DNA of 64,000 nucleotides from Microcebus murinus (GCF_040939455.1 NC_134136.1:73360001-73424000); one strand, 5' to 3'; shown: positions 21,850 to 36,258, counted from the stretch's first letter. Notes: generated by a model not told the origin, from the letters alone. Translations and numbers: made by a program.

Positions 21850-22319
21850 AAAATAGACCTCAAAAAAGGGGAAAAAGAAATGCATGCTGAAGGTTTGAGG
21901 AAAATTTGATTCTGAATTCAAAGAGATTCTTATGTGAAAAGAATTCTAAAAGTGAGAAAACAATTTACCATTTGTCACTCTATTTCAAATATAACATTAA
22001 ATAAGGTATTTTAAGTGGAGTCTTTACAATATGTATATTTATAATACAGCCCATAACCAAGGCATTCTATAGCATAACCATTAATAACCATAATCAAAAA
22101 TGTTAACATTTATCTCCAGAAATTTTCTGGATCATTATATGTAATTATGAATATCTTTTAGAATTGTGAGCATTGTGTTATTCAGCTATGAAATGATAAT
22201 GTTGATTCCTCTTATAAGTTTATTCTGGATTAATAAACTTAATATATACAAAGTGCTAATAAATTTCGAGAATTGTATGACCACCTTGTCGCTTAGGCAT
22301 GTTCATAAAACAAAGTTTG
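21850..22319. other. Unassigned AT-rich DNA
   Basis: No gene or nameable repeat was seen. Confidence 0.35.
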
Positions 22320-22403
22320 AAGGTGTAATAGGCAGAATGTGTTCCTCCCCAAAAATATATCTACATCCCAATCCCTAAATTCTGAAAATGTTTCATTACC
22401 TGG

Positions 22404-22848
22404 TGTTATGAGTTGACTTGTGTCCCCCTAAAAGACGCTTTGAAGTCCCTATATCTAGTATTTCAGAATGTGATCTCATTTGGGAATTGAATATTTACAA
22501 AGGTAATTAAGTCAAAACTAGGTGAGCCCTAATAAAATATGGCTGGTATCCTCATAAAGAGGTAAAAATTGGACACAGAGACAGATACAAAGGGAAGAAG
22601 ATATGAAGACACACAGGGAGAAAATGGCCATGTTTGGACTGATTCATCTAAATGCCAAATAATGCCAAGGACTGCTGGCAAATACCAGAAGCTAGCAGAG
22701 GCAAAAACCAATTCTCCCCTAGAGCCATCAGAGAGAACATGGCCCTGATGACACCTTGATTTTGGACTTCTGGCCTCCAGAACTGTGAGAAAATATGTTT
22801 CTATTGTGTTAAGCTATCCAGTTTCTAGTACCCAATAGAATTAATATA
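22404..22848 (+). repeat. MLT1/MST-like solo LTR nested in the older LTR
   Basis: It starts TGTTATGAGTTG, contains the MaLR signature ctggcctccagaactgtgag, and ends aattaatata. The 5-bp target duplication cctgg (22399-22403 and 22849-22853) is exact, as expected for the ERVL/MaLR class. Confidence 0.85.
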
Positions 22849-23162
22849 CCTGGCAGAACAGACTTTGCTGATATAATTGAGGTCATGGGGCCTTACATAG
22901 GGAGATTATCCAGGTGAGCCCAATCTAGTAATATGAGCCATTAAAAAGTAGAGAACATTCTCCAGTTGAAGTCAGAGAGATGCAGCAGCAACAGGACTTA
23001 GGGAGATACAAAGCATGGGAGGAACTCAACTAGCCTCACCTTTGCTAGAGGGGTTCCACATGAGAAGCATGAGAAGGGATGTAGACAACATCTAGGAGCA
23101 CCTGGTTGACAGCTAGCTAGGTAACAAGGCCTGAGTTTTACAAACATAAAGAAAGGATTTCA

Positions 23163-23493
<331 letters not shown>

Positions 23494-23679
23494 GAAATGA
23501 TTTCAGCAAACAAACTACATCAACTTATAAGCAGATATATCACTGGAGTCCCCAGAAAGGAATGCAGCCCTTCTGACACCTTGAATTTTGCCTTATGAGA
23601 TTCTAGCAAATTACCTAGCTGAGCCATGCTATACTCTAACTTATGACTGAAAGAACTGTAACATCATAAATGGGTGTTG

Positions 23680-23996
23680 TTTTTTTTTTTTTATTGTGGT
23701 AAAATAAATGTCAGACTTACCATTTTAACCATTTTTAAGAATACAGTTAAGTGGCACTAACTACATTCATATCGTTGTGCAGACATCACCACCATCCAAC
23801 TCCAGAACTTTTTTCGTCATCCAAAACTGAAACTCCGTACTCATTAAAGAAAAACTTCCCATTATTCCCTCCCTTTAACCCATAGTATCCTCTGTTCTAC
23901 TTTCTATATATTTGACTCCTCTAGGTACCTCATAAAAGTGGAATCATACAATATTTGTCCATTAGAGTTTATTTCACTTAGCATGTCTTCAAGGTT
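23680..23996 (-). mobile_element. Truncated L1 3' end (antisense)
   Basis: It begins with a poly-T and continues with the L1 3' region, including the antisense 'ggaatcatacaatattt' segment. It splits the tail of the old LTR. Imperfect duplication: aaatgggtgttg / aaataggtattt. Confidence 0.7.
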
Positions 23997-24080
23997 AAAT
24001 AGGTATTTTTTTAAGCCACTGAAATAACCCATATTATTGTTGGTATTTGTTACAGTAGTAGTGGAAAAATAGTAAAGGTA

Positions 24081-26870
24081 TATCACTCAAACAGAAAGTC
24101 TCCTGTTTTCACTTGAAGCAGCAAACATCACTAAAGATGTTATTTTTAATTTTTTATATAAAATGAAAATATTTATTGTTTTTGCATTATTATATTGGAA
24201 CTTTCTGTGCCTCACATCCTTTAGGCTTTTTACCTCAGCACTGGCCATGGCAAACAGCTTTGTTGGGTATGACCAGACAGCTCCTCTTTTCAGCCCCCCT
24301 TTTTCTATTTCTGGCTCTTAGTCCTAGGGCTTATAGATGCTATCACAGATAGGGGCATCTGTGGAAACTGACACGGCACTTGCATGTGCTCAAACATAAA
24401 ATTTCTATGAACTTAGCACCACATAGGGCAACAAATAACCAAAGAGGCAGTGGGAGCTGGTAGGTAAATTTTCCCTGCATCCAGCCTTCTAGAAAACTCT
24501 GTGGTGCTCTCTTTAATGTTCCTTCAGAGGGTCCAAAGGGACTGAGTCTTAGAAAGCACCACTGGATTGGCTTTCCTTCCTTCCCTCTTCCACTCTTCCC
24601 TAGTCCTCCACTTCTATTCTCTCAGACCACTTCCCAAAATAACACTTCACGTGATCTCCTGTTTCAGGCTCTGAATTCTGGAGGAAACCCAGAAAACAAT
24701 ACTTGCTCACTGTGAACAATTTAAGAAAGACAGAAATGTGAAAGGAAAAAAAAAATATCTGAATTATACACACAGAAACAATCACTGTTAATATTTGAGT
24801 TCAGACTGTTTATGAACTGTTTATCCCTAATGGATCCGCACAATAGCCTACCAATTTGGATTCCCGGACTACAGTTCCTGTCTTGGTGACTAATATGAAA
24901 ATCCATGGATTTCTTTAGATGGCCTATGGATGAAGTATGATTAGCACCCCTGAGCCAAAAGGATCTGGAAAGGACAAGTTATGATTCAAGCAATATTATC
25001 ATCTTTTTTTCTAAAAAGTCTAGATTTCTTTGGTCATTAGAGAAGTTTCTACTTGTTATTATATTTCTCCCATAAATTAGTTTTAAGAATTTGATAAGAA
25101 AATAGTCAAAGACCTTTTCTATAGCATTGAACATAGTGCCCTAATAGTGATTTTAAGTACTATGCCATGTTTTTTTTCTTTTTTTTTTTTATATACAACT
25201 CAAACCCTATAGGGACATTTGCCAAACACTATCATTAAAAAATGAAGATTTAACTCCCATGACTGCACTGATATAAGGATCATTTGGAAGAATACAGCCT
25301 TCAGGATTATGTGAAATTAAACTCCCAAACTTGATGATGATATAATCCTTTCATTAATGAGCAAACAAGATGGAGTCATTAAGAAAAACCATGAAAAACA
25401 CAGGAAAGCAAGGCATTTTTGAGGGGATAAAACAAAACTTTACACATTTTGCCCTTCTGGAAATATTTCATGTTATACAAAAAGTTATTTTGAGAAAGAT
25501 ATTTTCCCCAGAGGTGCTAACAAAGCAGTATCAGTGAATATAAAAGCAGGCAGGTTCTGGCTCGTAGGCCAAGGCCTAGCTAGTGCTGGCTGGTAAATAA
25601 GAGCCCAGCACCATTTTGTTGAGTACAGGAGTTTTCTCAATTTATGTTGAAAAGAAAGTAGGAGAAATTCACAGTCCTCTTTGTGATAAATCATGGCAAA
25701 AAATGGAGCACCCTCTTGGGGTAAGAGAGGAATGGAGCTGCCAACAGGAGAACACAACTGCTTTCCTTTCAGACCAAAGCAGCTCTGCTTTCGGTGAGAA
25801 ATATTTCCATGATATTGACATATGGCTAATAAAGTATATCATTAATAATTCAAGAAAATAAAATAAAACTCATTCTGGAGTGAAAAACTGTCCACTTTAT
25901 AGGATTTGTGCAAAATAAATAGTAATGCTTTGAAAGACCTGGACAAATGGATAATTATTTATTCATAAGGTACCTCTGTATGCTTTTTTATTTGCCTATT
26001 TTAGTAAAAGTCTCTGTGTGTGTGTATGTGTACTATGAGAAAGTTGCTATCAGAAAGAAGGATACATGTTTATTGTTTGTTGTGCTTTCTGACAGATTTT
26101 AACATTCTCCTTGTAAGTTTTGTGTCCCCAAAGTATTTCTGTTGCCTGTCATATTAACACTGATATCATTTCATAGTAATAACAATTTCCACTTCAGATT
26201 TTTATTTATCATGTGGTTTATAAGAGCCAATTTGTGCAGGAAGTAAAACTCAGTACTCTTCTCCACATTATTTGTCTCTGGGGAAAACTTAGTGGAGCTT
26301 CCAGGCCCACTACCCTTTCAAGGTGTGTTTCATTATAGTTCCTCAAAGATAGTTCCACAACAACCAAAGCATGGAGATCCTTCGCCTTTCTCTGCCCGCC
26401 TTCTCAGATCCTCAATGGTAGCAAAATGCTATGCAAGGGAAGCACTGCATACAAGACCTGGAGTACAGCCTTCTTTTACTTAATGGATTGACCCAGCCCA
26501 GTGGGGCTTATGGATCTTCACAGAAAAAAATTGACAGCTTTGCGAATAATCATAGTTGTACACACTAGTAAAGTTCACAGATTGATACCAACACCTATTA
26601 TTATGATTACTTCAAGCCTTCAAATCAAAAGGAAAGACTATAGAGGAAGTGATCTTTGAGGGAAGAGAAAGAATTTATGGAGGGTGATTGTACCTATTTG
26701 GGAAAGTAGGGTGGGTAGAGTGGAGGAACAAAAGGTAGTAGGGGGTGGGTAGAGATGGGGGAAAGAAGGTGGTAGGAAGGAGGTAGGGAGAAAGGAGTGG
26801 TAGATAATGGGGAATAAGGTGAGGCAGTGAGGAGAGAGGGTGAAGGGAGGGAGAAAATAAGGGACTAGGT
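24081..26870. other. Unassigned DNA with a purine-rich tract
   Basis: No gene was found. Open frames up to 90 codons (25485-25757) have no gene context. A purine-rich strand lies at about 26690-26870. Confidence 0.4.
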
Positions 26871-28036
26871 CTAGCTATTGTATTTGAAAAGGATACTATC
26901 AACAGAGTGGAAAGACAACCCATGGAATGGGAGAAAACATTTACAAATTGCATGTCTGATAAGGGATTAATATCTGGAATATATAAAGAACTCCCACAGC
27001 AACAACAACAAAACAACACAATTCAAAAATGGCAAAAGGACTTCAATAGACATTCTCTATAGGAGATATAATAAATGGCCCATAAGCTCAATATCACTCA
27101 TAATTAGGGAAATGCAAAGCAAAACCACAATGCAACATTAGTTCACACCCATTAGAATGGCAATTCTATAAAAAAACACCAGAAAATAACAAGTGTTGGC
27201 AAAAAATATGGAGAAATTGGAACCCCGGTACACTTCTGGTGGGAATATAAAATAGTGTAACTGCTGTGAAAAACAGTATGGTGGTTCCTCAAAAAAATTA
27301 AACATAGTATTACCATATGATACCACAATTCCACCTCTGTGTATAAGTCTAAAAGAATCGAAAGCAGGAAATTGATCATGTATGTGTACATTCATGTTCA
27401 TAATAGCATTATTCACAATAGCCAAAAGGTAGAAGTAACCTAAGCATCTATCATCAGATGAATAAATAAAACGTGATTATGTACATACAGTACAATATCA
27501 GTCAACCTTATAAAGAAAACTCTTACACATGCTACAACGTGGATGAACCTTAAAGATACTATGCTAAGTGAAATAAGCTAGTCACAAAAGGATAAATACT
27601 ATATGACTCCACTTAAATGAGATACTTAAAGTAATCAAACTTACACACATACAGAAAATAGAACAGCGGTGGCCAGGGGCTTAGGGAGGGAGGAATAGGT
27701 AGTTACTGTTTAATGGGTACACAGTTTTCAAGATGAAATAAGTTGTGGAGACAGTGGTGATAGTTGTACAACAATATGAATGTAGTTAATGGCACTGAAG
27801 TATACACTTAAAATGGTTAAAATGGTAAATTTTATGTTATGTGTAATTTTACCACAATTTTAAAAATAAACATACCAAAATACAGTATAGGAATGAATCT
27901 CATAAAGGTATGCTAATGCATATGGAAGAAGAAACGTTGTTATAAATTCATCGTTGATCCTTTTTCTGTAACCAGTCCTAACAACTTATCCTGTAAAGTT
28001 AATTACATGTAAATTATATTTCAATAAAATAAATAA
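26871..28036 (+). mobile_element. Old L1 3' end (ORF2 tail and 3' UTR)
   Basis: The ORF2 C-terminal text is recognisable, corresponding to [15 protein letters not shown] and [14 protein letters not shown] peptides. A 3' UTR (ggtggccaggggctt ...) and an A-rich end follow. It is many-fold mutated, with several stops. Confidence 0.8.
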
Positions 28037-30369
28037 AAGGCTATTATAGTAGTACAAGGAATGAAACAAAGAAAAGAGAACCCAAAAAATCTTGAAGGAA
28101 CAATCTACAAAGCCTGACGAATTCAGCAGGAATCCCATGGCCCCATGGTGAAAGAATGTATTAAATATAAATTTGTAAGCATTTGAAAGTGTCTGTATGT
28201 GGTGATTTAAAGTCAGGTCATTTTCAAGACATTATGTAAAAACAGTTATCTTGTCAGAAATTCCTGTTTCTGGTTCTGGCTCAAAATTGCCAGATTAAAA
28301 ACTAAAAAAAGTATCCTCCTCTGTTTAGTAGGTGTCATATTTGGATATACCTATTATGCTAGCTCAAATGGTGATTTTACTCCAAGCATATATCTTACAA
28401 GTGCTGCTGACACAGAATTATATTAGCAAATTTAATCAATCAAATGCAAAATGTCAACATTCTTGCAGCGGCTAGTAAGAGAAGCAAATGAATCCTAATT
28501 TTTCTCTCCTGACGGTGCCAAGTACTGCCTTTCTGAATGTGGTCACCACACTTAGGATGCTAAAAATGAGTGAAAGCCATCTACCCCAGTGCCTCAATTC
28601 TGCCCCTACCCATCAGAAACCCCTAGACACAGACTGTGTAGGCTATTAGTAGTATTTCTTCTCTGCAATCAAAGCAACAGATTACGTGCAAAACCCTTTC
28701 CTATTTTGTGACATGAAAGAATCCTTACTATGTATATGTATGTAAGTGAATATATATATATATATATATCCACAAACATACATATATACAAATATGTATG
28801 TACATGTGCATCTAAATTTCACTTTTGGGACACCTTGTATATACAAAGAGATATACAGTATATAGATGTATAAAAGATATATAAAAAGATGTGTATATAT
28901 ACACACACGTGTGTAGGTGTGTATACATATGTTATCTTTTTGTTACTGGCCATAAAATAACTTCAAATGCCTACTGGGAACATCTTTAATTAAACAAGGC
29001 CTCTTTATCCAATCTTCAACAACTCCTCCCTCCCCATTCCAGTGTAGCTTCCTATAGCAAATCCATTACATAGGAAGCTGATGCTCTGACTTGCTATCCA
29101 CATAGGGTAAGCCTGTTTACTGACAGGAAGGGAAGAAACATGGAATTCCTGATGTTGGTCCTAGGATCACAATGTTCTAAATACCAGAGCTTCCTATATA
29201 CACACATTTCAATAAAGAAGCCATTATGGGAATAGATAAGAGCTTCAGAATTTAGAGGGATGTCTGCAGCATATCATTTTGGTACAAGATTTATATTGTT
29301 TATCTAGAGCCCCAAGAATATGAGAAGGAGCCCACTGAACATGTGCCCACTCCTTCCCATTCTTAGGAAACGTATTTTCAGAATAACACAGTAGGACATG
29401 GATCCTGGATCTATCAAACTATAGACAACTATTGGGATAATAATGAAAGCAATCATCTCCTGCAGCTATAAGAAAAAGCCCCTATGTTTTAGAAATACTG
29501 ACACTTTTATTTATGTTATCAGTTTTATGTCTGCTGCAAGACCATTCATTTTTCCTGCTGATGTTTATAGGTCAATTTATATATCATAAAATGTACTACC
29601 TCCTATATGCAATGTTTTAATATCAATAGTAACTCTCATAATTCCTTACTAATTATTACTATAGATGGAGACATTTTCACCACTGAATTCCTACACTGGA
29701 TGACCTGGGACTTTCAGTTACTGGGCACTAAATTCTGAGAGATCAGATTCCTATTTCAGGCTGCCACTATTTAAGCCCAAATGATAGGCTGATAGAATCA
29801 TTCCCTCGAACTTGTTCTTATCACCACTGACATAAAAGGTGAAGAGGAAAATATATACATAGAAATGATTTTGCTGTTGGCAATTAATGTTACTGTACAT
29901 TCTATAGTTATGGCTCAAAATGGGATAAATACAAGGGTAATTATTTAATAACTGGAATCCTTTCATCCTTTAGAAATATATTATGTTCCTGAATAAGAGC
30001 AGCATGGTTGAATTCCAAGTCGATTTATTCCCAAGAGCATCCTTCTCAGGATTAAAAACAGCCAACACCCTTTAGTACCAAGTATAAGGTCATGTCTTAC
30101 AGGGAGCCATTCTCTGTGAGTTTCCCTTATGAGACTGAAGCCGGATCAGCAGTTAATTGGTTCTATGTGTGTGTAACAGAGAACACACAGCTATGTAGCT
30201 CTGAGGACCTAGAGATTTGACTGAAGAGGAGCAGCAGCAGAAGCACGTGTTGCTCCTATTTCTAACCAACCCAAAACCCAGCATTTGGGTCCAGGTCTGA
30301 TTTTTCTTGGGATGGAACACTTCATAAAGAGAAAGGTGAAGCCTCAGTAGGAGAGGTCAACTACTGGAT
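28037..30369. other. Unassigned DNA with TA/CA simple repeats
   Basis: Simple-sequence DNA lies at 28720-28930, with (TA)n at about 28749-28770 and CA/TG runs near 28900. The remainder is unassigned and no gene was seen. Confidence 0.4.
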
Positions 30370-30553
30370 TAGATCAGCAGTTCTCCACCTGACTGCACAT
30401 GAAAATCACCTGGAGGGCCTTGAAAAACTGCCAATGCCCAGGGTCTAACCCCAAACCAATTAAATTAGAATCTCTGAGATGGGTCCCAGGTATCAGTATT
30501 TTTTAAATGTTCCCTTTATGATTTTAATGTGCAGCCAAGGTTGAGAACTACTG
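30370..30553 (+). repeat. MER5A-like hAT-Charlie element
   Basis: The inverted ends cagcagttctccacct ... ccaaggttgagaactactg are present, with the internal 'aatcacctgga' and 'attaaattagaatctct'. The flanks gattagat and ttttagat give a 6-of-8 match to an 8-bp target duplication. Confidence 0.85.
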
Positions 30554-33283
30554 TTTTAGATGATACCCAGAAGCCTTTAGGGGGAATAGAGCATACATCT
30601 ACAGCCTGATTCTTAAAAGTTTGTCTGAGGAAGCCAAAATTTAAGGGCACTTAGTAGCAGACATACAAAATAGCAGACAATTTTATCAAGGGTTGTGTTT
30701 TACAGCAAGCCATGCTTCCAAATAAAGGTAACTGCTTTAAAAATCTTAAGGGATTACTTTCCTTTGACCTCTGTAAATTAGCCTACTTCTTCCTTATTTA
30801 ACTGTCTACAGAATTTTGTAACCATACACTCCAAAGAATGATGAATTTATCTTCCACACTCTAAAAATGGCAGTAATTTTATTAACACAGGTTTGGCATC
30901 TACCCCAATTTTCATGATTTATCAGCTTTCCACAAGTGGTGGTCTGAGTTCCCAGATCAATATAAATAAATAAATAGTAACTGATTATTTAACTAATTAA
31001 TATTTTAAAAAAGAAAAACCAAAGTAAATGTCAGTGACAGAGATTTTCTCCAATTTCCCATCCTATCCCTCCTGCTGAATTAGCCTAGCCCTTGGACCCA
31101 AAAGTGATTTCCTGGCTCCTGAACTAAGTTCTGGCAAAAGGGCACTTGGAAGTGCCCTTCCTATCCACTTTGTTAGGTGGATAAAGCAGCATGTGCCACT
31201 ATGAAGCCTTCTAGCACTGTGGTTTCTTCTGACAAATAAACACTAACCCACTTCATTGTGTTCTTACAAGGGTTCAGTGTATGAGAGAAGGAAGATACAT
31301 GTGTAAGCCTCATCCATAAGCTGAGTGAGTACAAAGTAGTAAGAAATAGCTTTTAATGGTTAAGACCTTTAAAGTTGAGTCTTTAGATTCTGCCCTAAGG
31401 TTTTGACATTTCTAGGTCCTACCCTGCCACCAAGGACTAAGGGAGTCAACAGCTTAGCACACTGTGACCTATGCCTGGCTTAGGGAAGTCATATACCTGT
31501 TACAAATTTGATGTAGAGGAATGGGACTATCTGTATTTTAGGTAAGGTTAGAAAAAGTACGGTCAATATAACAAATGAAAGATTGAAATAAACGGAGGAA
31601 ATTATTGACAAAAGATATTTACATCTGTAGGATTTCGTTAAAAAAAAAAAAAGATAAAAAAATAAGTTGAGTCTTAAAAGGTAAGTCATTAGGTAGAATA
31701 GAGTAGAAGTATAGTTTCAGGCAGGCATAAAGATGGGGATTATTCTGGACCACTGGAATCAAGGCAGAGATAAGAAATAAGATGGCATGTTTAGACAACA
31801 AGCATAGCTGGAAAACAATGTGCAAGGGAAGTAAAGGAGGCACAGTGAGAGACAGTCAGGGAGTAGATGGAGAGGAATGTGAAAGAAGATGAGAAGCATG
31901 GAGGCCACCCAGGAAGCTACTGCAAGATCTAGGCAGAAGTTGATGAGGGCTGAACCTAGGGCAGTGGCATTAAGAACAGAGAGGAGCTAATGATTTAGTG
32001 ATAACAAATAATTGGAAGAGAGGTGACTTAGTGATGGAGATGATGCCAAAAGGGAATATTCTAGTCTCTAGTATGTCTTCCAGGTTTCTGGCTTGGGTGC
32101 CTGGCTGGAGAATAAGGAGCCATGTACCATGTTACTCACTCCCAGCAAGAGTGACCTGGCAAAGGGGATCCATTTAGGGTAGGTTTGCCAGGTAAAACAC
32201 AGTACCCCCTAGTTAAATCTGAATTTCAGATGGACAAAAAAATACAATTTTGGTATACAATATGTGGACATACACTAAAGAAAGGTCAGAGTTGAGATGG
32301 CTTGTAGTTAATGAGATAACTGAGGAAAGGGAAAGGTAGGACTTGCTTTGAGCTGAGAGATTATTTTTTCATAAGAACTAGAAACAGCAAACAGTCAACA
32401 AAAGATGTTGCTCTTAAACACTTATAGTAATATCTTTGCTTACTGTACCATATATATGTTAAGTTTTTCTATTCCAATATGATACTGGGTAATTCACTCC
32501 ATGTTGCCATAGTGAAATACTCAACTTGGGCTTGAGAAACAGTACTGTGGAAGTGAGGAAAAAATAGAATCTAACTGACAGCACATTTATGTACCAATTT
32601 GTTTTTCAAGATATTCTGGCCATATTTAGACCTAGGAAATCATGATTTCCTAAAAATGTACTCAACTGGATTGATGTTCTTTATTATACATTTAATTCTA
32701 AAAATATTAATGCTCATAGTTCATTTGATCTTTTTCTCATTAAAGTGACATTTTTCTTCTCAGCAATTCTGACTTAAATATGGACTGAGGAAATGAATTT
32801 TTATAGCATCAGGAGGAAGTTGCTAGGCTGACGAAAAAGCGTTTTTTTCTCACCATGTGTTCTGCTCTTCTAGAAAACTACTACCTAGTTATTGTTACTA
32901 AAATACTCCAAGTGAAAATAGACATTTTTCTTCCATTTATTTAGAACAGTCATAGCAGAATAGATAGGATGATACATTTATGTTAAAACACATAAATGTA
33001 GAGGAGAATGGGAGAATTAATCAATGTAAAACTACTGATTGGCATCTGTAAAACTACTGTAAGGCTAACAGAAGCCACATGTTGCAAGAATGGTCCTCAG
33101 AATCAACAGATTTCTGTAGGCTAGGTTGCCAAGGAGAGGCATATGAAGTAGGATCCTGGAGCTGGACTTTACAGAATAGGTAAGATTTATATATGTCATC
33201 TAGAGACTACGAAGTACATACCAAGAGGAAAATCAGCTTGGGCAAATGCATGGAGGAAGGACTTCACCACAGTCTATGTACAG
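30554..33283. other. Unassigned DNA
   Basis: No gene was found. A perfect short palindrome lies at 31138-31159. A fragment of the palindromic element seen at 21186 is at about 32185-32275. Confidence 0.4.
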
Positions 33284-33285
33284 TA

Positions 33286-33633
33286 CCATGTTTCCCCGAA
33301 AATAAGCCCTACCCCAAAAATAAGACCTAAAGATAGTCTACGTGGCTACGCAGCATATCTGCACAACCCATGCATTTCATCGTGGAGCGATAAAGAAGAT
33401 GAGCAGCCCTTCTCATCTGCCCCAACATGACAGCTACTATCCCAGAGGTGATGAAAAAGGTGCGAGCAGCCCCATCAACAAGGTCGGCTCCCCCTGTCAG
33501 GTCCTGTCCATCTGTGCATGCTGCAAGCTGAGGCTTTGAGGGGAAAGTAACACATCCCCTGAAAATAAGCCCTAGAGTGTCTTCTTGAGGAAAAATAAAT
33601 ATAAGACCCTGTCTTATTTTTGGGGAAACATGG
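33286..33633. mobile_element. Miniature DNA transposon (Tc1/mariner-like MITE), copy 2
   Basis: It has inverted ends CCATGTTTCCCC on both sides (21 bp with one mismatch) and TA flanks (33284-33285 and 33634-33635). It shares its interior with the copy at 2129 but is deleted internally. Confidence 0.85.
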
Positions 33634-33948
33634 TATGTTCAGATTACTAACCTTCCTGAAGCACAGAAACTGTGTTGGGGAATCAAAGGGAGTCAGTCTT
33701 GACAGAGATGATAACGGAAGGTTTTGAAAGTCATATAGAGGAGCTATGGCAAAAAGGAACAATCGTAACCATTATTTTCCTAAGATTATTCTGGCAGTGA
33801 TATAAGTTGACATATTAGACCAAATATAGGGAGACCAGCTAGATGAAGCAGCTGTGTGGCTCAATTATGATAGATAGAAGGGAGTCTGCTGATCCATGCC
33901 TTCCTAGAACAATGACTCGATTTTCATTGCATGCTGTTCTTTCTATAG
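33634..33948. other. Unassigned DNA
   Basis: Nothing recognised. Confidence 0.3.
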
Positions 33949-34190
33949 GACAGGGGTCAACAAACCGTATCTATAAATGGCCAAAGAGTAAACAGTTTAG
34001 GCTTTGCAAGCCATAGGCAGTCTCTGTTCCAACTACTCAACCCTGTCATCATAGTAAGAAAGCAGCCATATATAATATTGTAAACAAATGAATGTTTGGT
34101 CTTCCAATAAAATATTACTTATAAAATCAGGCAGTGTGGTGGATTTGGACTGTGGGCCGTAATTTGCCTACCTCTGCTCTAGGGTATTAG
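33949..34190 (+). repeat. hAT-Charlie non-autonomous element
   Basis: It runs from caggggtcaacaaacc to gggccgtaatttgcctacct with the internal 'aggctttgcaagccata' and 'ccaataaaatattac'. Relatives lie at 54030 and 61360. The subfamily was not determined. Confidence 0.75.
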
Positions 34191-35039
34191 GTAACTTTAA
34201 ATTTATGAAGCTTTCAGACAACATGAATGGAAAGTACAAGTCTGTAATTCTAATTGCCTATTTTCCTTGTTATTCAGTCAAACTCCTTTTTCTATGAACA
34301 CACAAGGGATGGGAAAATAAGTTCTTTCTTGGATTTATCTTCTCTGGAGTGGAATTACTGCCATTATTATTATTAATATATTGTTCTCTAATCATCTGTT
34401 TCATTATCCATATCCCTCTGATTGAGGCAATACATCTTCATAGAATTTGTGAATAGAAGTGGGCGAGGTTGGCATGTGTGATGGAAAATATCCAAGTCTA
34501 CTGTAGGATGTTAGGGCAATACAAAAATAGAACCACATGCATTGTTGTGATATACAGCAAATTTCTAAAGATGTCTGTCAAATGCAAGGATATTTTGGTT
34601 AAGGGTCAGTTGTTCATTTTCAGCAACTCCCATCCCAAGTAACAAGCAAGTAGAGGATGCAGAGGTAAGTTAGAAGAGGTAGGATTAGGTGAGAAAAAGA
34701 AAAGAGAGAAAAACGAAGAAAGGGAGTTGAAAGGCATAAAAGGCAGAGAAAGTAGTGTCAGAGAGAGAAGGGCTCTAGTTTCTGGTTTGTTCAAGGCTGT
34801 GAGTAGATCCATGTGTTTATAAGGAAAGTTCATAAAAGGAAGTTTGAGAGGGATGGATTTGAATGCTATGATTCTAGGACTTTTCTTTCATTCATGTCAG
34901 CATACTAGGTACTTGCCCCAGTCTCTGCACTAGGCCCCAGGTATACAAAGATGGCTGCTCTTACCAAGAAGCATGTAGTCTGGTATATGGAGGTAAGCCA
35001 AGGCCCAAACCATTATAATATATAGTATGTACAAGAGAT
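34191..35039. other. Unassigned DNA
   Basis: No gene or nameable repeat was seen. Confidence 0.35.
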
Positions 35040-35400
35040 TCATCAATTCTACTTCTTAGTTTACAACCTAGAGAAATTCTAGCATGCATGCATGATAAAA
35101 ATATGCAGCACCTGCATATTAGCTAAAAATTGTCAACAACATAAAAGTTCATTAATACAGGAATGGATAAATATGCATATATTCCTGTAGACATTATAAT
35201 GAGTGAAAAAATAAGTTCCATACCATATGAGGAATATAATACCATTTATGTGAAAATAAACCCACACAAGATAATGCATTTTATGAGTACCTCAATACAT
35301 AGAAAATGATCTAGAAAGATTAACACCAAACTTATAGCAATTGTTACCTCTTTGAGAAGGGAATTGAGGGTAATGTATTACTTGTGAAATTAAATAATTG
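35040..35400 (+). repeat. Old L1 3' end fragment
   Basis: Diverged L1 ORF2-tail text (cattaatacaggaatgga, ataatgagtgaaaaaa) without a clear tail. Confidence 0.5.
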
Positions 35401-35558
35401 AAAATGGTGAAAAGTGCTACAGGAGGGCTATGGATAAATATAAGAGGAGTTCTTCAAGGGAAGCCTATAAGAACAGAGATGGCAGTGCTGCCATAGAAGG
35501 TTCATAGAACACTGGATCAGACAGACTTGGTTCCAAAGCCTCTGACACTTAAGTATTG

Positions 35559-36036
35559 TTAGGGACCGACCTTCCACAGCCCCACCGGACAGAAAAGCAG
35601 AGACATCGAGGATGCAATCACACAAGAGGAGGTTTATTTTCTGGCTAGCCAGGGTCCAAGCCCCAGAGCACCAACGCCGTGGCCACTCTCACAGGCAAGG
35701 ACCCCGACCGGAACAACGGCATGCCTTTTATCCCCATGGTGCACAAGCTGCGCACAAGCCGACTACGCATGGATCATTGACCTTTAAAATGATTGGTTGC
35801 CCACTATTGCCTTTTGAAACAATTGGCGGGTTGGTTGCCCTCTATTGCCTGATGGGCCAGTCGCCCGTGCTTCAATGACCTCATCCCATAATTCCCGTTA
35901 CAGCGGTGTAGCGAGCAAGCAATGACCAGAAGCAAAGGTTTGTGGTTAGCTCAAACCTTACTTAGGTGGGGTTACTTGCCCCACCCAAGTAAATTCCTCT
36001 GCCCTTCCTCTGTCCTACAAATTTCTCTGCCCTACA
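35559..36036 (-). repeat. Solo LTR of a second ERV family (antisense)
   Basis: On the minus strand it runs from TGTAGGGC to CCTAACA, with a TATA-like ggataaaaggc and an AATAAA (in gaaaataaacctcc). The 4-bp target duplication gtat (35555-35558 and 36037-36040) is perfect. The length is 478 bp. It is GC-rich and relatively well preserved. Confidence 0.9.
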
Positions 36037-36140
36037 GTATGACCCATGAAAATCCAACTTATCTGAGTCTTAGTTTCTTAATTTGTGGTGGTGAATACTA
36101 ATATTTATCCCTTGTAGAGATGGGGGTACCCTATGTGACT

Positions 36141-36254
36141 TCACCCCATTCTATTTTCTTTATTGCATTTATCACGATCTGAAGTAAACTTGTTCATTTA
36201 TTTGTGCTCTTGCAATTGGCCTGTAGTCCAATCCCCTTCCCATCTCATATCTAC
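36141..36254 (+). repeat. L2 fragment
   Basis: The text 'cttcaccccattctatttt' and 'atttatcacgatctgaa' resembles L2. It is truncated by the solo LTR at 36259. Confidence 0.5.
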
Positions 36255-36258
36255 CCTT

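Noticed and set aside
28800..28850. A mariner end (tttcacttttgggacacctt)
   Set aside because: It resembles a transposon terminus, but I found no matching second end or TA-flanked partner in the nearby simple repeats.
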